This document shows positions 16,674 to 25,278 of a DNA stretch of 64,000 bases, one piece after another. The translations under genes and the position numbers were made by a program. The stretch spans positions 62,001 to 126,000 of the forward strand of contig NZ_FOPY01000015.1 of assembly GCF_900113605.1 (NCBI RefSeq), written 5' to 3'. The notes below the pieces were generated by a model. It saw nothing but the letters and a program-made list of their open reading frames with translations. It had not been told where the DNA came from and ran no database searches. Source of the stretch: Modicisalibacter xianhensis (GTDB lineage: Bacteria; Pseudomonadota; Gammaproteobacteria; Pseudomonadales; Halomonadaceae). The first letter of the stretch is position 1, and every line of letters begins with the position of its first letter.

Positions 16674-17702
16674 ATGCGTAGACTGCTAGCCCTTGGCCTG
16701 ATCGCCGGCACCACCGGCCTTGCCCTGCCTGCCTGGGCGGATCCGCTGCGTGTCGTCACCAGCTTCAGTGTACTGACCGACATGGTCGAGCAGGTCGGCG
16801 GCGAGCAGGTCGAGGTCACGTCGCTGGTCGGCCGCGATAGCGACACCCATGCCTTCTCGCCCAGCCCCGGCGATGCCCGCCGCATTGCCGAGGCCGATCT
16901 GGTGGTGTTCAACGGCCTGCAACTGGAAGGCTGGATGGAACGCCTGATCGAGGCCAGCAGTTATCAGGGCCCCTTGGTGGTTGCCAGCCGTGGCATCACG
17001 CCACTGGGCGGTGATGAAGCCCACGCCGACGGCCATGCTCAGGAAGGTGATGCTCACGGGTCCCATGACGCCGATGCGCACGGCCACGAGGACCACGGAC
17101 ACGGCCATGATGAGCCTTCGCATGACCATGAGCACGAAGCAGAGGGGCATGAAGATCACGACCATGGCGGCATGGACCCGCACGCCTGGCTCGACGTGAC
17201 GCGGGCCCAGCAGTACGTGGCCAACATCCGCGATGGCCTGATCGAGGCCGACCCGGACCATGCCGAGACCTATCGCCGGAATGCCGCAGGCTATCTCGAC
17301 GAACTCGCCGCACTCGACGAGGAGATTCATGCCCTGATGACGGATATTCCCGCTGAAAACCGCCTGGTCGTCACCGGGCATGATTCTTTCAACTACTTTG
17401 CCGATGCCTATGACGTGCGCTTTCTCTCTCCGGTGGGCCTGAGTACCGTCAATGAACCGTCTGCCGCACTGATGGCCCACCTGATTGACACGCTCGAGGA
17501 GCAGCAGGTCAAGGCGCTGTTCTACGAAAACATCACCAATCCGGCGCTGATCGAGCAGCTCGCCGAAGAGGCCGACCTGCCGATTGCCGGCACGCTCTAC
17601 TCCGGTGCCCTGGCCGCCGACGGCGAGGCCAGTACCTATGCCGGCATGATGCGCCACAACGCCACGCGGATTCACGATGCGCTGGCCGATGGTGCCAACT
17701 AG
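16674..17702 (+). CDS. znuA: Periplasmic zinc-binding protein ZnuA
   Basis: The 342-residue cluster A-I substrate-binding protein of the importer. Signal peptide 1-22 (ends AWA). Expected zinc ligands are His59 (DTHAF), His170 (DPHAWLD) and the His in TGHDSFNYF. A loop at residues 117-164 has about 20 His plus many Asp/Glu, the charged flexible loop typical of ZnuA and not of manganese binders. Ribosome site AAAGGAA lies ahead of the ATG at 16674. Here znuA is the last gene of the same operon rather than divergent as in E. coli. Confidence 0.95.
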   Translation: MRRLLALGLIAGTTGLALPAWADPLRVVTSFSVLTDMVEQVGGEQVEVTSLVGRDSDTHAFSPSPGDARRIAEADLVVFNGLQLEGWMERLIEASSYQGPLVVASRGITPLGGDEAHADGHAQEGDAHGSHDADAHGHEDHGHGHDEPSHDHEHEAEGHEDHDHGGMDPHAWLDVTRAQQYVANIRDGLIEADPDHAETYRRNAAGYLDELAALDEEIHALMTDIPAENRLVVTGHDSFNYFADAYDVRFLSPVGLSTVNEPSAALMAHLIDTLEEQQVKALFYENITNPALIEQLAEEADLPIAGTLYSGALAADGEASTYAGMMRHNATRIHDALADGAN

Positions 17703-17763
17703 GCGTTGCCGGGATGAATCCATGTTGCGCTGGATCCTGCGCAACACCTAATTGAATGCCCAA

Positions 17764-17790
17764 GGCCGCCCAACCGGGCGGCCCTCGCGT
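17764..17790 (+). terminator. Terminator of the znu operon
   Basis: GGCCGCCC (17764-17771) pairs with GGGCGGCC (17776-17783) across AACC, followed by TCGCGTTTTC. It lies 60 bases after znuA. Confidence 0.7.
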
Positions 17791-17851
17791 TTTCGGGATG
17801 TCCGGTCTTCCGCTACCATGCGCAGGGACACGCTCGCGCTCAGGCCGTCCT

Positions 17852-18517
17852 ATGCTGCAATTGATAAACCTTACCAAGACCTACCCCACACCGCAGGGGC
17901 CGTTGCATGTGCTGGACGGCATCGACCTTCATCTGGCGCCCGGCGAGAGCCTGGCACTGATGGGTGAATCGGGCAGTGGCAAGTCCACCCTGCTGCATCT
18001 GGCTGCCGGCCTGGATACACCGGATCGCGGCGACGTCCTTCTCGAGGGGCAGTCGATCGCCGCCCTGAGTGAGCCACGTCGCGCCGAGTTGCGCCGCCAG
18101 CGCCTGGGGCTGGTGTTTCAGCAGTTCCATCTGGTGCCCAGCCTGTCGGTGGCCGACAACCTGACCCTGCAGGCCCGCCTGGCCGGCCGAGAGGATGTCG
18201 ACTGGGCTCAGCACCTGCTGGCTCGACTGGGCCTGGCCGGGCTCAACGACCGCTATCCTGAGCAGCTCTCCGGCGGCCAGCAGCAGCGTCTGGCGATCGG
18301 TCGTGCCCTGGCTGCCCGGCCGCGTCTGCTGCTCGCCGACGAGCCCACCGGTAACCTCGACGAGGCGGCCGCCGACCAGGTACTCGATCTGTTGCGGGAA
18401 TTGATCGAGGAGAGCGGCTGCGCCCTGCTGCTGGTTACCCACAGCGTCCGCGTTGCCGGCCCTCTCGACCGTTGCCTGCACCTGCAGCGCGGGCGCCTGG
18501 CCGAGGCCGGGCCATGA
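17852..18517 (+). CDS. ABC transporter ATP-binding protein (LolD/YbbA-like)
   Basis: A 221-residue ATPase of the MacB/LolD class. Walker A GESGSGKST, signature LSGGQQQRLAIGRAL, Walker B LLLADEPTGNLDE and H-loop LVTHS are all intact. The NLD after Walker B is typical for mechanotransmission-type ABC systems. It starts at 17852; its stop overlaps the next start (ATGA), coupling it to the large FtsX-like permease. Role is inferred from that partner: lipid or lipoprotein handling at the inner membrane rather than import. Confidence 0.88.
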   Translation: MLQLINLTKTYPTPQGPLHVLDGIDLHLAPGESLALMGESGSGKSTLLHLAAGLDTPDRGDVLLEGQSIAALSEPRRAELRRQRLGLVFQQFHLVPSLSVADNLTLQARLAGREDVDWAQHLLARLGLAGLNDRYPEQLSGGQQQRLAIGRALAARPRLLLADEPTGNLDEAAADQVLDLLRELIEESGCALLLVTHSVRVAGPLDRCLHLQRGRLAEAGP

Positions 18518-21000
18518 TGCCCGGTATCGGCAATACCGGCCTGCTGCGCACCACCTGGCTGACACTGTTCAGCCATTACCGTCGCCACCCCGGCCAGCTC
18601 GCCATGCTGTTGCTCGGTTTATGGGTCGCCAGTGCGTTGTGGAGCGGCGTGCAGGCGATCAATGCCTCGGCCCGCGACAGTTACGCGCGCGCCGAGGCGC
18701 TATTCAGCGCCAGCCTCGACAGTGTCACACGTCGCGACAACCAGCCCCTCTCCCTCGAGGACTACCTGGCGTTGCGCCGCGCCGGCATGCCGGTGTCACC
18801 GCTGGTCGAAGGGGAGCTGTCCCTGAGCGGAGAAACGACCTTACGCGTGATCGGCATCGACCCGCTGACGCTGCCCGGTGAGTCGAGCCTGGCCCGCCAG
18901 CAAAGCGATGCCTCGGCACTGCGCGACTGGATCCTGCCGCCATATCGCGCCCGCATCGCGCCGGAGCAAGCCAAGGCCGCCCGCGACGACCCACGCCTGC
19001 CACCGCTGGAGGCCGATCCCAACCTGCCCCCGGGCACACTGGTCACCGATATCGGCGTGGCTCAGCGCCTGCTTAACGTGGAGACACTGAGCCGGCTGGT
19101 CGTGGCCCCCGGCCGTGCTCTCGACCTGCCACCTTACCTGGTTCGTCAGTTGGCCGCCGCCCTGGCCTCGCCCGGGCAGCTCACCGACAGTTTTCACCTC
19201 AACCTCACCGCCATGGGGTTGCTGGCGCTGATCGTCGGGCTGTTCATCGTGCATGCCGCGCTGGGTCTGGCCCTGGAGCAACGCCTGGGCATGTTGCGCA
19301 CGCTACGCGCCCTGGGCGTGCCGGGTCGCACCCTGGTCATCGCCCTTGCGCTGGAACTGCTGGCGTTCGGCCTGCTCGGCGCCGTGCTGGGCATCGTCAG
19401 CGGTGTCGGGCTGGCGCGCCTGCTGTTGCCCGACGTGGCCGCCAGCCTGGATGCCCTCTACGACACGGATGTGGCCAGCAACCTGGCGCTGCCTTGGTAT
19501 TACTGGCTGGGCGGCCTGGCGGTAACCCTCGGCGGCCTGTTCTCGGCTGGTCTCGGCATGCTGTGGCGGGCTTCGCGTCTCGATATCCTGGCGCTGGGCA
19601 AGGCCCAGGCCTGGCGCGCCCGACTGCACCGGCAGCTCCGCCTGCAGGTCGCGGTCGGCGCTGTCCTGCTGGGTATCGCCGCCTGGCTCGGCTGGCGCCT
19701 GGGCCATCAGCCGGCCCCGCAGGAACTGGCGTTGGGCTTTGCCATGGTCGCCGCGCTGCTGCTGGGTGCGTCACTGTGGTTGCCGTCATTGCTGGCCGGC
19801 GGGCTGGGCCTGCTTTCCCGGCGCCTGCACTCGCGCCCGCACCTGCAGTGGGCGCTGGCCGACCTGCAATTGCAGCTTCCCCGCTTGCAGTTGCCGATGA
19901 TGGCACTGCTGCTGGCACTCTCTGCCAATCTCGGTGTGGGCAGCATGGTCGGTGGGTTTCGCCTGACCTTTCTCGACTGGCTCGATCAGCGCCTGCTGGC
20001 CGATCTGTATGTACGACCCTCGGAGGTGCAACACGCCGATGTCGTCGCCTGGCTGGAAGGCCAGGACGAAGTGCAGGTACTGCTGGAAGCCCGCCACGCC
20101 GAGGCCCCGCTGCTCAATGTCGAGGGGCAGGATACCGGGCGGTCGCTCGCACTGTTCGGCATCACGCCAGCACCGGTGATGCGCCAGTCCTGGCCGCTGC
20201 TCGAAAGCGCGACGGACCGAGAAGCGGCATGGCAGGCACTGGCTGCAGGCGACGCCGTCTTCATCAACGAGCAACTCGCTCGCCGTGACGGACTGGCCCC
20301 CGGCGATACGCTGCGTCTGCGTGGCCCGCAGGGCGTCGTGACGCCGACCATCGCCGCGATCTATCCCGATTACGGTAATCCGCGTGGCGAGGCCGTACTG
20401 CCGGCCTCGCGCCTGGCGGATCAATTTGCCGCACCGCCGGGGTCGCTGGGTGTTGTGCTCAGTCCGCTCCCCTCACGCGACGTAACACGGATCCAGGCAG
20501 CACTTGGCGAACGCTTCGGCCTCTCCGGCGACGCCGTGGTCGACCAGCGTGCCGTGAAGCACACCGCCACCGAGGTCTTCGAGCGCACCTTCGCCATCAC
20601 CCAGGCACTCAACGCCCTGACCCTGGCCGTGGCCGGGCTGGCCCTGCTCACCACCCTGCTGGCCCAGGCCGGGGCACGGCGTGCTCAGTTGGCGCCGCTA
20701 TGGGCATTGGGCGTCTCGCGCCGACAACTGGTCGGGCTACAGTTCGGGCAACTGGTTTCCGCTGCCGCCGGCACCGCCCTGCTGGCCGTTCCGCTGGGCA
20801 TCGGCCTGGCCTGGGCGCTGGTGTCCGTCATCAATGTCGCCGCTTTCGGCTGGCGGCTGCCGCTGCACGTCTTTCCCGGTCAGGTCGCCATGACGATCGT
20901 ACTGGCCGTGGTGGTGGCCGGCCTTGCCGCACTGCTGCCGGCGTGGCGCCTGTGGCGCGTGCCGCCACGCCAGTTGCTACAGGAGTTCGCCGCTGCATGA
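18514..21000 (+). CDS. FtsX-like ABC permease (YbbP-like, 828 residues)
   Basis: A large permease with two FtsX-type four-helix modules and large periplasmic parts. An N-terminal helix (AMLLLGLWVASALW) is followed by a periplasmic domain, helices near residues 230-380, further central helices, a second periplasmic domain and the C-terminal FtsX module (ITQALNALTLAVAGLALLTTLLAQAG onward). It starts at 18514 overlapping the ATPase stop and ends overlapping the AttH-like gene. The gene order matches AttE-F/G-H-like systems in other proteobacteria, with F and G fused into one polypeptide here. Substrate unknown. Confidence 0.85.
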   Translation: MMPGIGNTGLLRTTWLTLFSHYRRHPGQLAMLLLGLWVASALWSGVQAINASARDSYARAEALFSASLDSVTRRDNQPLSLEDYLALRRAGMPVSPLVEGELSLSGETTLRVIGIDPLTLPGESSLARQQSDASALRDWILPPYRARIAPEQAKAARDDPRLPPLEADPNLPPGTLVTDIGVAQRLLNVETLSRLVVAPGRALDLPPYLVRQLAAALASPGQLTDSFHLNLTAMGLLALIVGLFIVHAALGLALEQRLGMLRTLRALGVPGRTLVIALALELLAFGLLGAVLGIVSGVGLARLLLPDVAASLDALYDTDVASNLALPWYYWLGGLAVTLGGLFSAGLGMLWRASRLDILALGKAQAWRARLHRQLRLQVAVGAVLLGIAAWLGWRLGHQPAPQELALGFAMVAALLLGASLWLPSLLAGGLGLLSRRLHSRPHLQWALADLQLQLPRLQLPMMALLLALSANLGVGSMVGGFRLTFLDWLDQRLLADLYVRPSEVQHADVVAWLEGQDEVQVLLEARHAEAPLLNVEGQDTGRSLALFGITPAPVMRQSWPLLESATDREAAWQALAAGDAVFINEQLARRDGLAPGDTLRLRGPQGVVTPTIAAIYPDYGNPRGEAVLPASRLADQFAAPPGSLGVVLSPLPSRDVTRIQAALGERFGLSGDAVVDQRAVKHTATEVFERTFAITQALNALTLAVAGLALLTTLLAQAGARRAQLAPLWALGVSRRQLVGLQFGQLVSAAAGTALLAVPLGIGLAWALVSVINVAAFGWRLPLHVFPGQVAMTIVLAVVVAGLAALLPAWRLWRVPPRQLLQEFAAA

Positions 21001-22127
21001 AACGCTCCACGCTGCTGTTGCTGCTGGCATTAGTGATCGTGGCCGGCCTCGCCAAGGTGTACTGGCCGACCGACGCATCGACGCAAGCCGGTTACGCCGG
21101 CCTCGGTGAACAGGCGAGCGGTTTTGCCCAGGCAGGGCCTGGCCAGACGCTGCACTTTCCCGAGGATCATGGCCCGCATCCCGACTATCGCATCGAGTGG
21201 TGGTATCTGACCGCCAATCTGGAAAGTGCCGATGGGCGCCCGTTCGGCGTGCAGTGGACCCTGTTTCGCCAGGCGCTGGCACCCAAGGCAGGCAACCGCG
21301 AAGCGTCCGGCGCTTCGCCTTGGCAGGACAGGCAGCTGTGGATGGCGCATGCCGCCGTCTCGACGCCGCAGGGGCACCGCTTCGCCGAGAAGTTCGCGCG
21401 CGGCATGGCCCTGCCCGCCGGCCAGGGGCAGGCCGGCGTGACGGCGGCCCCGTTTGCCGCCTGGATCGATGACTGGACCCTGATCGCCGAGGAGGCCGAG
21501 TCGGGCCTCGACCGGTTGACGGTCCACGCCCAGGCCGACGATTTCGCCTACCGTCTTGCGCTGACCGCCCAAGGCCCCCTGGTTCGCCATGGCGAGGGCG
21601 GCTTCAGTCAGAAGTCCGCCGATGGCCAGGGCTCGATGTACTACAGTCAGCCGTTCTATCGGGTCGAGGGCACGCTTCGCCTCGATGGCGAGCCGCTCAG
21701 TGTGACGGGCCGGGCCTGGCTGGACCGCGAATGGAGCAGCCAGTTGCTGGGCAGGGCCCAACATGGCTGGGACTGGTTCTCGCTGCACCTGGGCAATGGC
21801 GCCAAGCTGATGGCTTTCCGCCTGCGCGGCGGCGGTGAAGATGATACAGAAGACTACTTGTCCGGTAGCTGGATCACGCCCCAAGGCGAAGTCTCAGCGC
21901 TGGCCAAAGGCGGTCTGCGCCTGACACCTGTCGAGACACGTGACGTGGCCGGCCGGGAATTGCCGACGACGTGGCGTGTCGAGGTTCCCGACCGGCGCCT
22001 CGATGTTACCGTCAGCGCGATCCACCCCGACCAGTGGATGGGAACCTCGTTTCCCTACTGGGAAGGCATGGTCACGGTACGAGGCAGCCACACCGGCAAG
22101 GGCTATCTGGAAATGACCGGGTATTGA
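20997..22127 (+). CDS. Secreted AttH/CrtC-like lipocalin-fold protein
   Basis: A 376-residue protein with an N-terminal signal or membrane anchor (MKRSTLLLLLALVIVAGLA) and the AttH/CrtC motif set: FPEDHGPHPDYRIEWWYLTANL near residue 55 and RAWLDREWSSQLL near 240. The family is often annotated carotenoid 1,2-hydratase, but AttH-type members beside ABC genes are not known to act on carotenoids, and no carotenoid genes are near. The ATG overlaps the permease stop (ATGA). It is likely the periplasmic partner of the ABC system. Confidence 0.82.
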   Translation: MKRSTLLLLLALVIVAGLAKVYWPTDASTQAGYAGLGEQASGFAQAGPGQTLHFPEDHGPHPDYRIEWWYLTANLESADGRPFGVQWTLFRQALAPKAGNREASGASPWQDRQLWMAHAAVSTPQGHRFAEKFARGMALPAGQGQAGVTAAPFAAWIDDWTLIAEEAESGLDRLTVHAQADDFAYRLALTAQGPLVRHGEGGFSQKSADGQGSMYYSQPFYRVEGTLRLDGEPLSVTGRAWLDREWSSQLLGRAQHGWDWFSLHLGNGAKLMAFRLRGGGEDDTEDYLSGSWITPQGEVSALAKGGLRLTPVETRDVAGRELPTTWRVEVPDRRLDVTVSAIHPDQWMGTSFPYWEGMVTVRGSHTGKGYLEMTGY

Positions 22128-22145
22128 CCCCGTGCGCAAAGAATT

Positions 22146-22174
22146 TTCAAAAAGTTTAACCAGGTTAATTTAAT
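22146..22174 (+). promoter_or_regulatory. Promoter of the CsrB-like RNA
   Basis: TTCAAA (22146-22151) and TTTAAT (22169-22174) are separated by exactly 17 bases, so transcription should start near 22181. No GacA box (TGTAAG-N-CTTACA) was found upstream. Confidence 0.5.
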
Positions 22175-22180
22175 TGGCGC

Positions 22181-22335
22181 CTAAGCTTGAGACCATGCGC
22201 GCCATCGAGCAGGGAGGCTCGACAGGGAAGACCGAGCACACGGAAGGCTCACCAACCAAGGATGCATGGGCAGGATGCCCGTGATGATGCAGGGAACAGC
22301 AACGCTAGCAGCCCGGCCGTCAGGCCGGGCTTTTT
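22181..22335 (+). ncRNA. CsrB/RsmZ-type small RNA (CsrA antagonist), predicted
   Basis: About 155 bases without a credible ORF, between a sigma-70-like promoter and a strong terminator. Six GGA motifs fall within 83 bases (22213, 22226, 22242, 22260, 22273, 22293). Two sit in the loops of clear hairpins: TCGAGC/GCTCGA (22205-22210 with 22217-22222) around AGGGAG, and CATGGGC (22265-22271) pairing with GCCCGTG (22277-22283, one G-U) around AGGAT. A third lies in a weaker 4-bp hairpin (22234-22250). Repeated GGA in hairpin loops is the hallmark of RNAs that sequester CsrA/RsmA. The exact 5' end is inferred. Confidence 0.7.
22310..22335 (+). terminator. Terminator of the CsrB-like RNA
   Basis: AGCCCGGCC (22310-22318) pairs perfectly with GGCCGGGCT (22323-22331) across GTCA, then TTTTT. 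It ends three bases before the stop of the convergent regulator gene. Confidence 0.9.
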
Positions 22336-22338
22336 GTA

Positions 22339-23163
22339 TTACAGATTCAGGGTTTCTTCAGACAAATGCATATACCGGGGATCGAAGTCACCAAACGCCT
22401 TCAATCCTTCCCAATCCAGTATGGTCAGTAACTTGTTGTCGTAACTGATCAATCCATCGCTACGCAGCTTCTGCATCACCCGGTTGGTATGCACCACGGT
22501 GATTCCCATGGCATCGGCCAGGTCTTGCTGGACCAGAGGGAAGTCGATGCAATTGGTTCGCGTCAGCCCAGCGGCCCGGTGGCGCATCTGCAATTCGCAG
22601 AGCAGATGCGCCAGCCGCTTGTCGGCCGGCCGGCCGGTATTGTTGACGAACCACTCGCGTTGCACGGATTCCTCGACCAACGACGCCCAGAACAGCGCGT
22701 AGGCCAGTGAGATGTTGTTCTCGAAGATATGGTTGACCGTCTCGCGGGAAATCAGAGCAAAGCTGGCCGGCGTCAGCGTACTGACGGCATGATCCATGTG
22801 ATCGAGCAGCGCGATATGTACATCGCACACGTCTCCGGGAATGAGGTAGCCCAAAATGGCCCGCCGCCCGTCGGCCAGGTACTTGTAGCGGCAGGCCCAG
22901 CCGTCGATGACGATATGCACGTAATCGGGCCGTTCATTCTCGCAGATGACGTCCTTGCCCTTGCCGACCCTCACTTCACGCACGATCGACTCGCGGAACT
23001 GCAGCTGGTCTGCCTCGGCCAGCTCCATGAAATTACCCAGCCGAAAGAGCAGCGGATCGATCGCGTGGGCGCCTGCCTTTCGAATACCGGCACCGCCATG
23101 GCTCGTTTCCGTCCCGGGCGCCATCAGCTTGTCCCGCTTATGAATCCGACGCGTCATCGGCAT
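22339..23163 (-). CDS. Crp/Fnr-family transcriptional regulator
   Basis: A 274-residue regulator with a cyclic-nucleotide-type sensor barrel (about residues 45-165) and a C-terminal winged helix (DLADAMGITVVHTNRVMQKLRSDGLI). It lacks the N-terminal Cys cluster of FNR and the usual cAMP-binding residues are not evident, so the signal is unknown. The start is set at 23163 (MPMTRR) with GGGAG upstream; ATG 23157 is nearly as good. Its 5' end overlaps the 3' end of the DUF1264 gene by about 25 bases, so translation is probably coupled. Confidence 0.88.
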   Translation of the reverse strand: MPMTRRIHKRDKLMAPGTETSHGGAGIRKAGAHAIDPLLFRLGNFMELAEADQLQFRESIVREVRVGKGKDVICENERPDYVHIVIDGWACRYKYLADGRRAILGYLIPGDVCDVHIALLDHMDHAVSTLTPASFALISRETVNHIFENNISLAYALFWASLVEESVQREWFVNNTGRPADKRLAHLLCELQMRHRAAGLTRTNCIDFPLVQQDLADAMGITVVHTNRVMQKLRSDGLISYDNKLLTILDWEGLKAFGDFDPRYMHLSEETLNL

Positions 23164-23872
23164 CCTCGACTCCCGGCTGTGGCTCTGTGTGGCTGAACGC
23201 ATTGGCCAAGGCATTTACCCCGCGCTGGGGATGCGCTAACTCCACATAAGTCTGGCGGTCGCGGGCCTTCTTGTCGATATCGACCTGCATGGCCTGATTG
23301 CGATTGCGCTTGAGCGTCTCGTCGCACTCCCCCTGGCGATTGAACGACCACATCAGCCTGGCCTCGCCCATGGGCAGGGAATCGCCGGGCTCGCCATCAT
23401 GGCGACCGGTATGCCAGGTGTGCCATGTCTTGCCGTAGCTGTTCACCAGCCGCTTCATGAACGCCTTTTCGGCGGCCTCGGGTAACCCTGGAGCAATCAA
23501 CTCGCCTGAGAACACTTCGTAGTTATGGGGGTGCCAGTAGGCCTGCTCTTCCTCCGGCAAGGTCTCGAACAGCGCCTCGGAAATGATGTATTCGAGCCCG
23601 ATCAGGTTGGCATCGGGAGTATTGCCATCGAATATCAGGCACTGCAGAAAGTCGTCGTTGACCACCTTGCAATAGTGGTGAGCCTCCATCTGCATCTGCG
23701 GATCGCACTTGGCACAATGAAAACCGACGACATAGGCATCGAAGCCTTTCATTGGCGTCTTGTCCTGAAGCAGTCTGGCCCCCTGCTCGAGCACGGTCAG
23801 CCAGGCGCCCTTGCTTTCTCCGGGGGGATGCACCGGGCTATGGCGCCGATTGACGGTCGGTCTGTGTTTCAT
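23138..23872 (-). CDS. DUF1264 (OBAP-like) protein
   Basis: A 244-residue protein of the DUF1264 family, known in plants as oil-body-associated protein and common but uncharacterised in bacteria. The conserved core is residues 50-150 with FHCAKCDPQMQMEAHHYC, CLIFDGNTPDANLIGLEYI and WHPHNYEVFSGELIAPGLP; the His/Cys-rich first block could bind metal. No signal peptide. The start at 23872 has an ideal AAGGAGG. It is followed, with overlap, by a Crp/Fnr regulator. Confidence 0.85.
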   Translation of the reverse strand: MKHRPTVNRRHSPVHPPGESKGAWLTVLEQGARLLQDKTPMKGFDAYVVGFHCAKCDPQMQMEAHHYCKVVNDDFLQCLIFDGNTPDANLIGLEYIISEALFETLPEEEQAYWHPHNYEVFSGELIAPGLPEAAEKAFMKRLVNSYGKTWHTWHTGRHDGEPGDSLPMGEARLMWSFNRQGECDETLKRNRNQAMQVDIDKKARDRQTYVELAHPQRGVNALANAFSHTEPQPGVEDADDASDS

Positions 23873-24016
23873 GGGGCCTCCTTGGCGTACGAACTCCATA
23901 ACTGTCTAACACTAGCCAAGAGCGTGGGTCGCGCCAAGCCGGCGGGGCGGGATGAGAGATTGCCCCAAGGTGCGCTAAGCTTTCGCCATCGCAATGAAAA
24001 AACGGGAGACGCGACA

Positions 24017-24553
24017 ATGACCCTGTTCACTGAAAAACATCCGAGTATCGAGGCGCATGTTCCGCCGGAAACCTCCGGCTTCCGGCTCAATCACACCATG
24101 CTGCGCATCAAGGACCCTCAACGCTCGCTGGCCTTTTACAGCCATGTGTTCGGGATGCGCCTGCTGCGCAAGCTGGATTTTCCCGAAATGCAGTTCACCC
24201 TCTATTTTCTGGCCCGGCTGGAGGAAGAGGACAAGGTGCCCGAGGACCCGGGCGAGCGTACGCTATGGACCTTCAGCCAGCGCAGCATCCTCGAACTGAC
24301 CCACAACTGGGGAACCGAAGACCAGGCCGACTTCGCCTATCACGATGGCAACGCCGAGCCCCAAGGCTTTGGGCATATCTGTTTCGCGGTGCCCGACCTG
24401 TCCACGGCCGTGCACTGGCTGGACAACAACGACGTGGAATTCATCAAGCGCCCCGACCAGGGCAAGATGAAGGATGTCGCGTTCGTGAAGGACCCCGACG
24501 GCTACTGGATCGAGATCGTCGAGCCGGCGCTGATGACCCAGGCAGGCCGGTGA
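24017..24553 (+). CDS. gloA: Lactoylglutathione lyase (glyoxalase I)
   Basis: Isomerises the hemithioacetal of methylglyoxal and glutathione to S-lactoylglutathione. The 178-residue length matches the long (eukaryote-like, often zinc-dependent) glyoxalase I class, with family motifs LNHTMLRIKDPQRSLAFYS near residue 25, the Glu in ILELTHNWG, the His in GFGHICFAVPD and the final Glu in GYWIEIVEP. The ATG at 24017 has GGGAG upstream. Transcribed alone with a hairpin after the stop. Confidence 0.93.
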   Translation: MTLFTEKHPSIEAHVPPETSGFRLNHTMLRIKDPQRSLAFYSHVFGMRLLRKLDFPEMQFTLYFLARLEEEDKVPEDPGERTLWTFSQRSILELTHNWGTEDQADFAYHDGNAEPQGFGHICFAVPDLSTAVHWLDNNDVEFIKRPDQGKMKDVAFVKDPDGYWIEIVEPALMTQAGR

Positions 24554-24561
24554 CGAGCCGA

Positions 24562-24587
24562 TACCCGGCCTTCGACGAGGCCGGGTA
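24562..24587 (+). terminator. Hairpin after gloA
   Basis: TACCCGGCC (24562-24570) pairs with GGCCGGGTA (24579-24587); only a weak T-rich tail (ATTCATTGTT) follows. Confidence 0.5.
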
Positions 24588-24713
24588 GCGATTCATTGTT
24601 ATGGAGAGGCTTGGGACGGGACGATGACCTGTCGAACCACCGGCTACACGATCTATAATGGCCTGGCCTTGGTCGCGAAACGGTGCGGTAGGCACCGGCT
24701 TTGTGGAATCAGA

Positions 24714-25208
24714 ATGCTCAACGCTCCCCGCGCTTACACCCTGCTGTTTACCTTGTTCCTGCTGTCATTGCTGGCCGGGTGCGCCAGCGGACCGCGCATG
24801 CAGGAGACTATTGCGCCAACGCCTTCAGCGGCTCAAGCCCTGTCCATCGAGCGCGCCATGATCCTGGCAAATGCCCGCCAGGCCTTGGGCACGCCTTACC
24901 GCTATGGCGGCGCCAGCATTGATGGCGTGGATTGCTCGGGGCTGGTGCAGATGACCTATGGCGCGGCCGGCATTGCCGTGCCCCGTACGGCGAATCAGCA
25001 GTTCTCTCGGCTACCGGGCCGGGAACAGGCTCGGCCCGGCGATCTGCTGTTCTTCGGCTCGGGCAGCACCGCCACGCATGTCGGCATCTACCTCGGACAA
25101 CACCAGATGATTCATGCGCCCGGTGAAGGCCGTGAAGTGACCCTGACATCGCTGGATCTGGATTACTGGCAGAATCGCTTCCTGGGAGCCTCCGGACCGG
25201 CACCGTAA
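24714..25208 (+). CDS. NlpC/P60-family lipoprotein peptidase
   Basis: A 164-residue outer-envelope lipoprotein with a probable role in cutting murein cross-links or stems. The N-terminus is a lipoprotein signal (LSLLAGC lipobox). The NlpC/P60 domain covers about residues 45-160 with catalytic Cys in VDCSGLVQ, His in ATHVGIYLG and a third polar residue in IHAPGEG, matching the C-H-H triad. It is the short Spr/MepS-like type with no other domain. The start (MLNAPRAY) is chosen because it directly yields the signal; a longer in-frame start at 24624 is less likely. Confidence 0.88.
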   Translation: MLNAPRAYTLLFTLFLLSLLAGCASGPRMQETIAPTPSAAQALSIERAMILANARQALGTPYRYGGASIDGVDCSGLVQMTYGAAGIAVPRTANQQFSRLPGREQARPGDLLFFGSGSTATHVGIYLGQHQMIHAPGEGREVTLTSLDLDYWQNRFLGASGPAP

Positions 25209-25278
25209 GACGTCTTTGCGCCAGGCCGGCAGCTATGTTCTACGCTTGGAGAGCCGAAACCGACAAGGAGGCCCCAAC

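Noticed and set aside
20997-22127. Carotenoid 1,2-hydratase as a functional call
   Set aside because: The fold family is shared, but there are no carotenoid genes and the neighbours are ABC genes, so AttH-like is preferred.
22100-22180. GacA (TGTAAG-N-CTTACA) box ahead of the CsrB-like RNA
   Set aside because: No such palindrome found; the RNA may be activated differently or the box may be degenerate.
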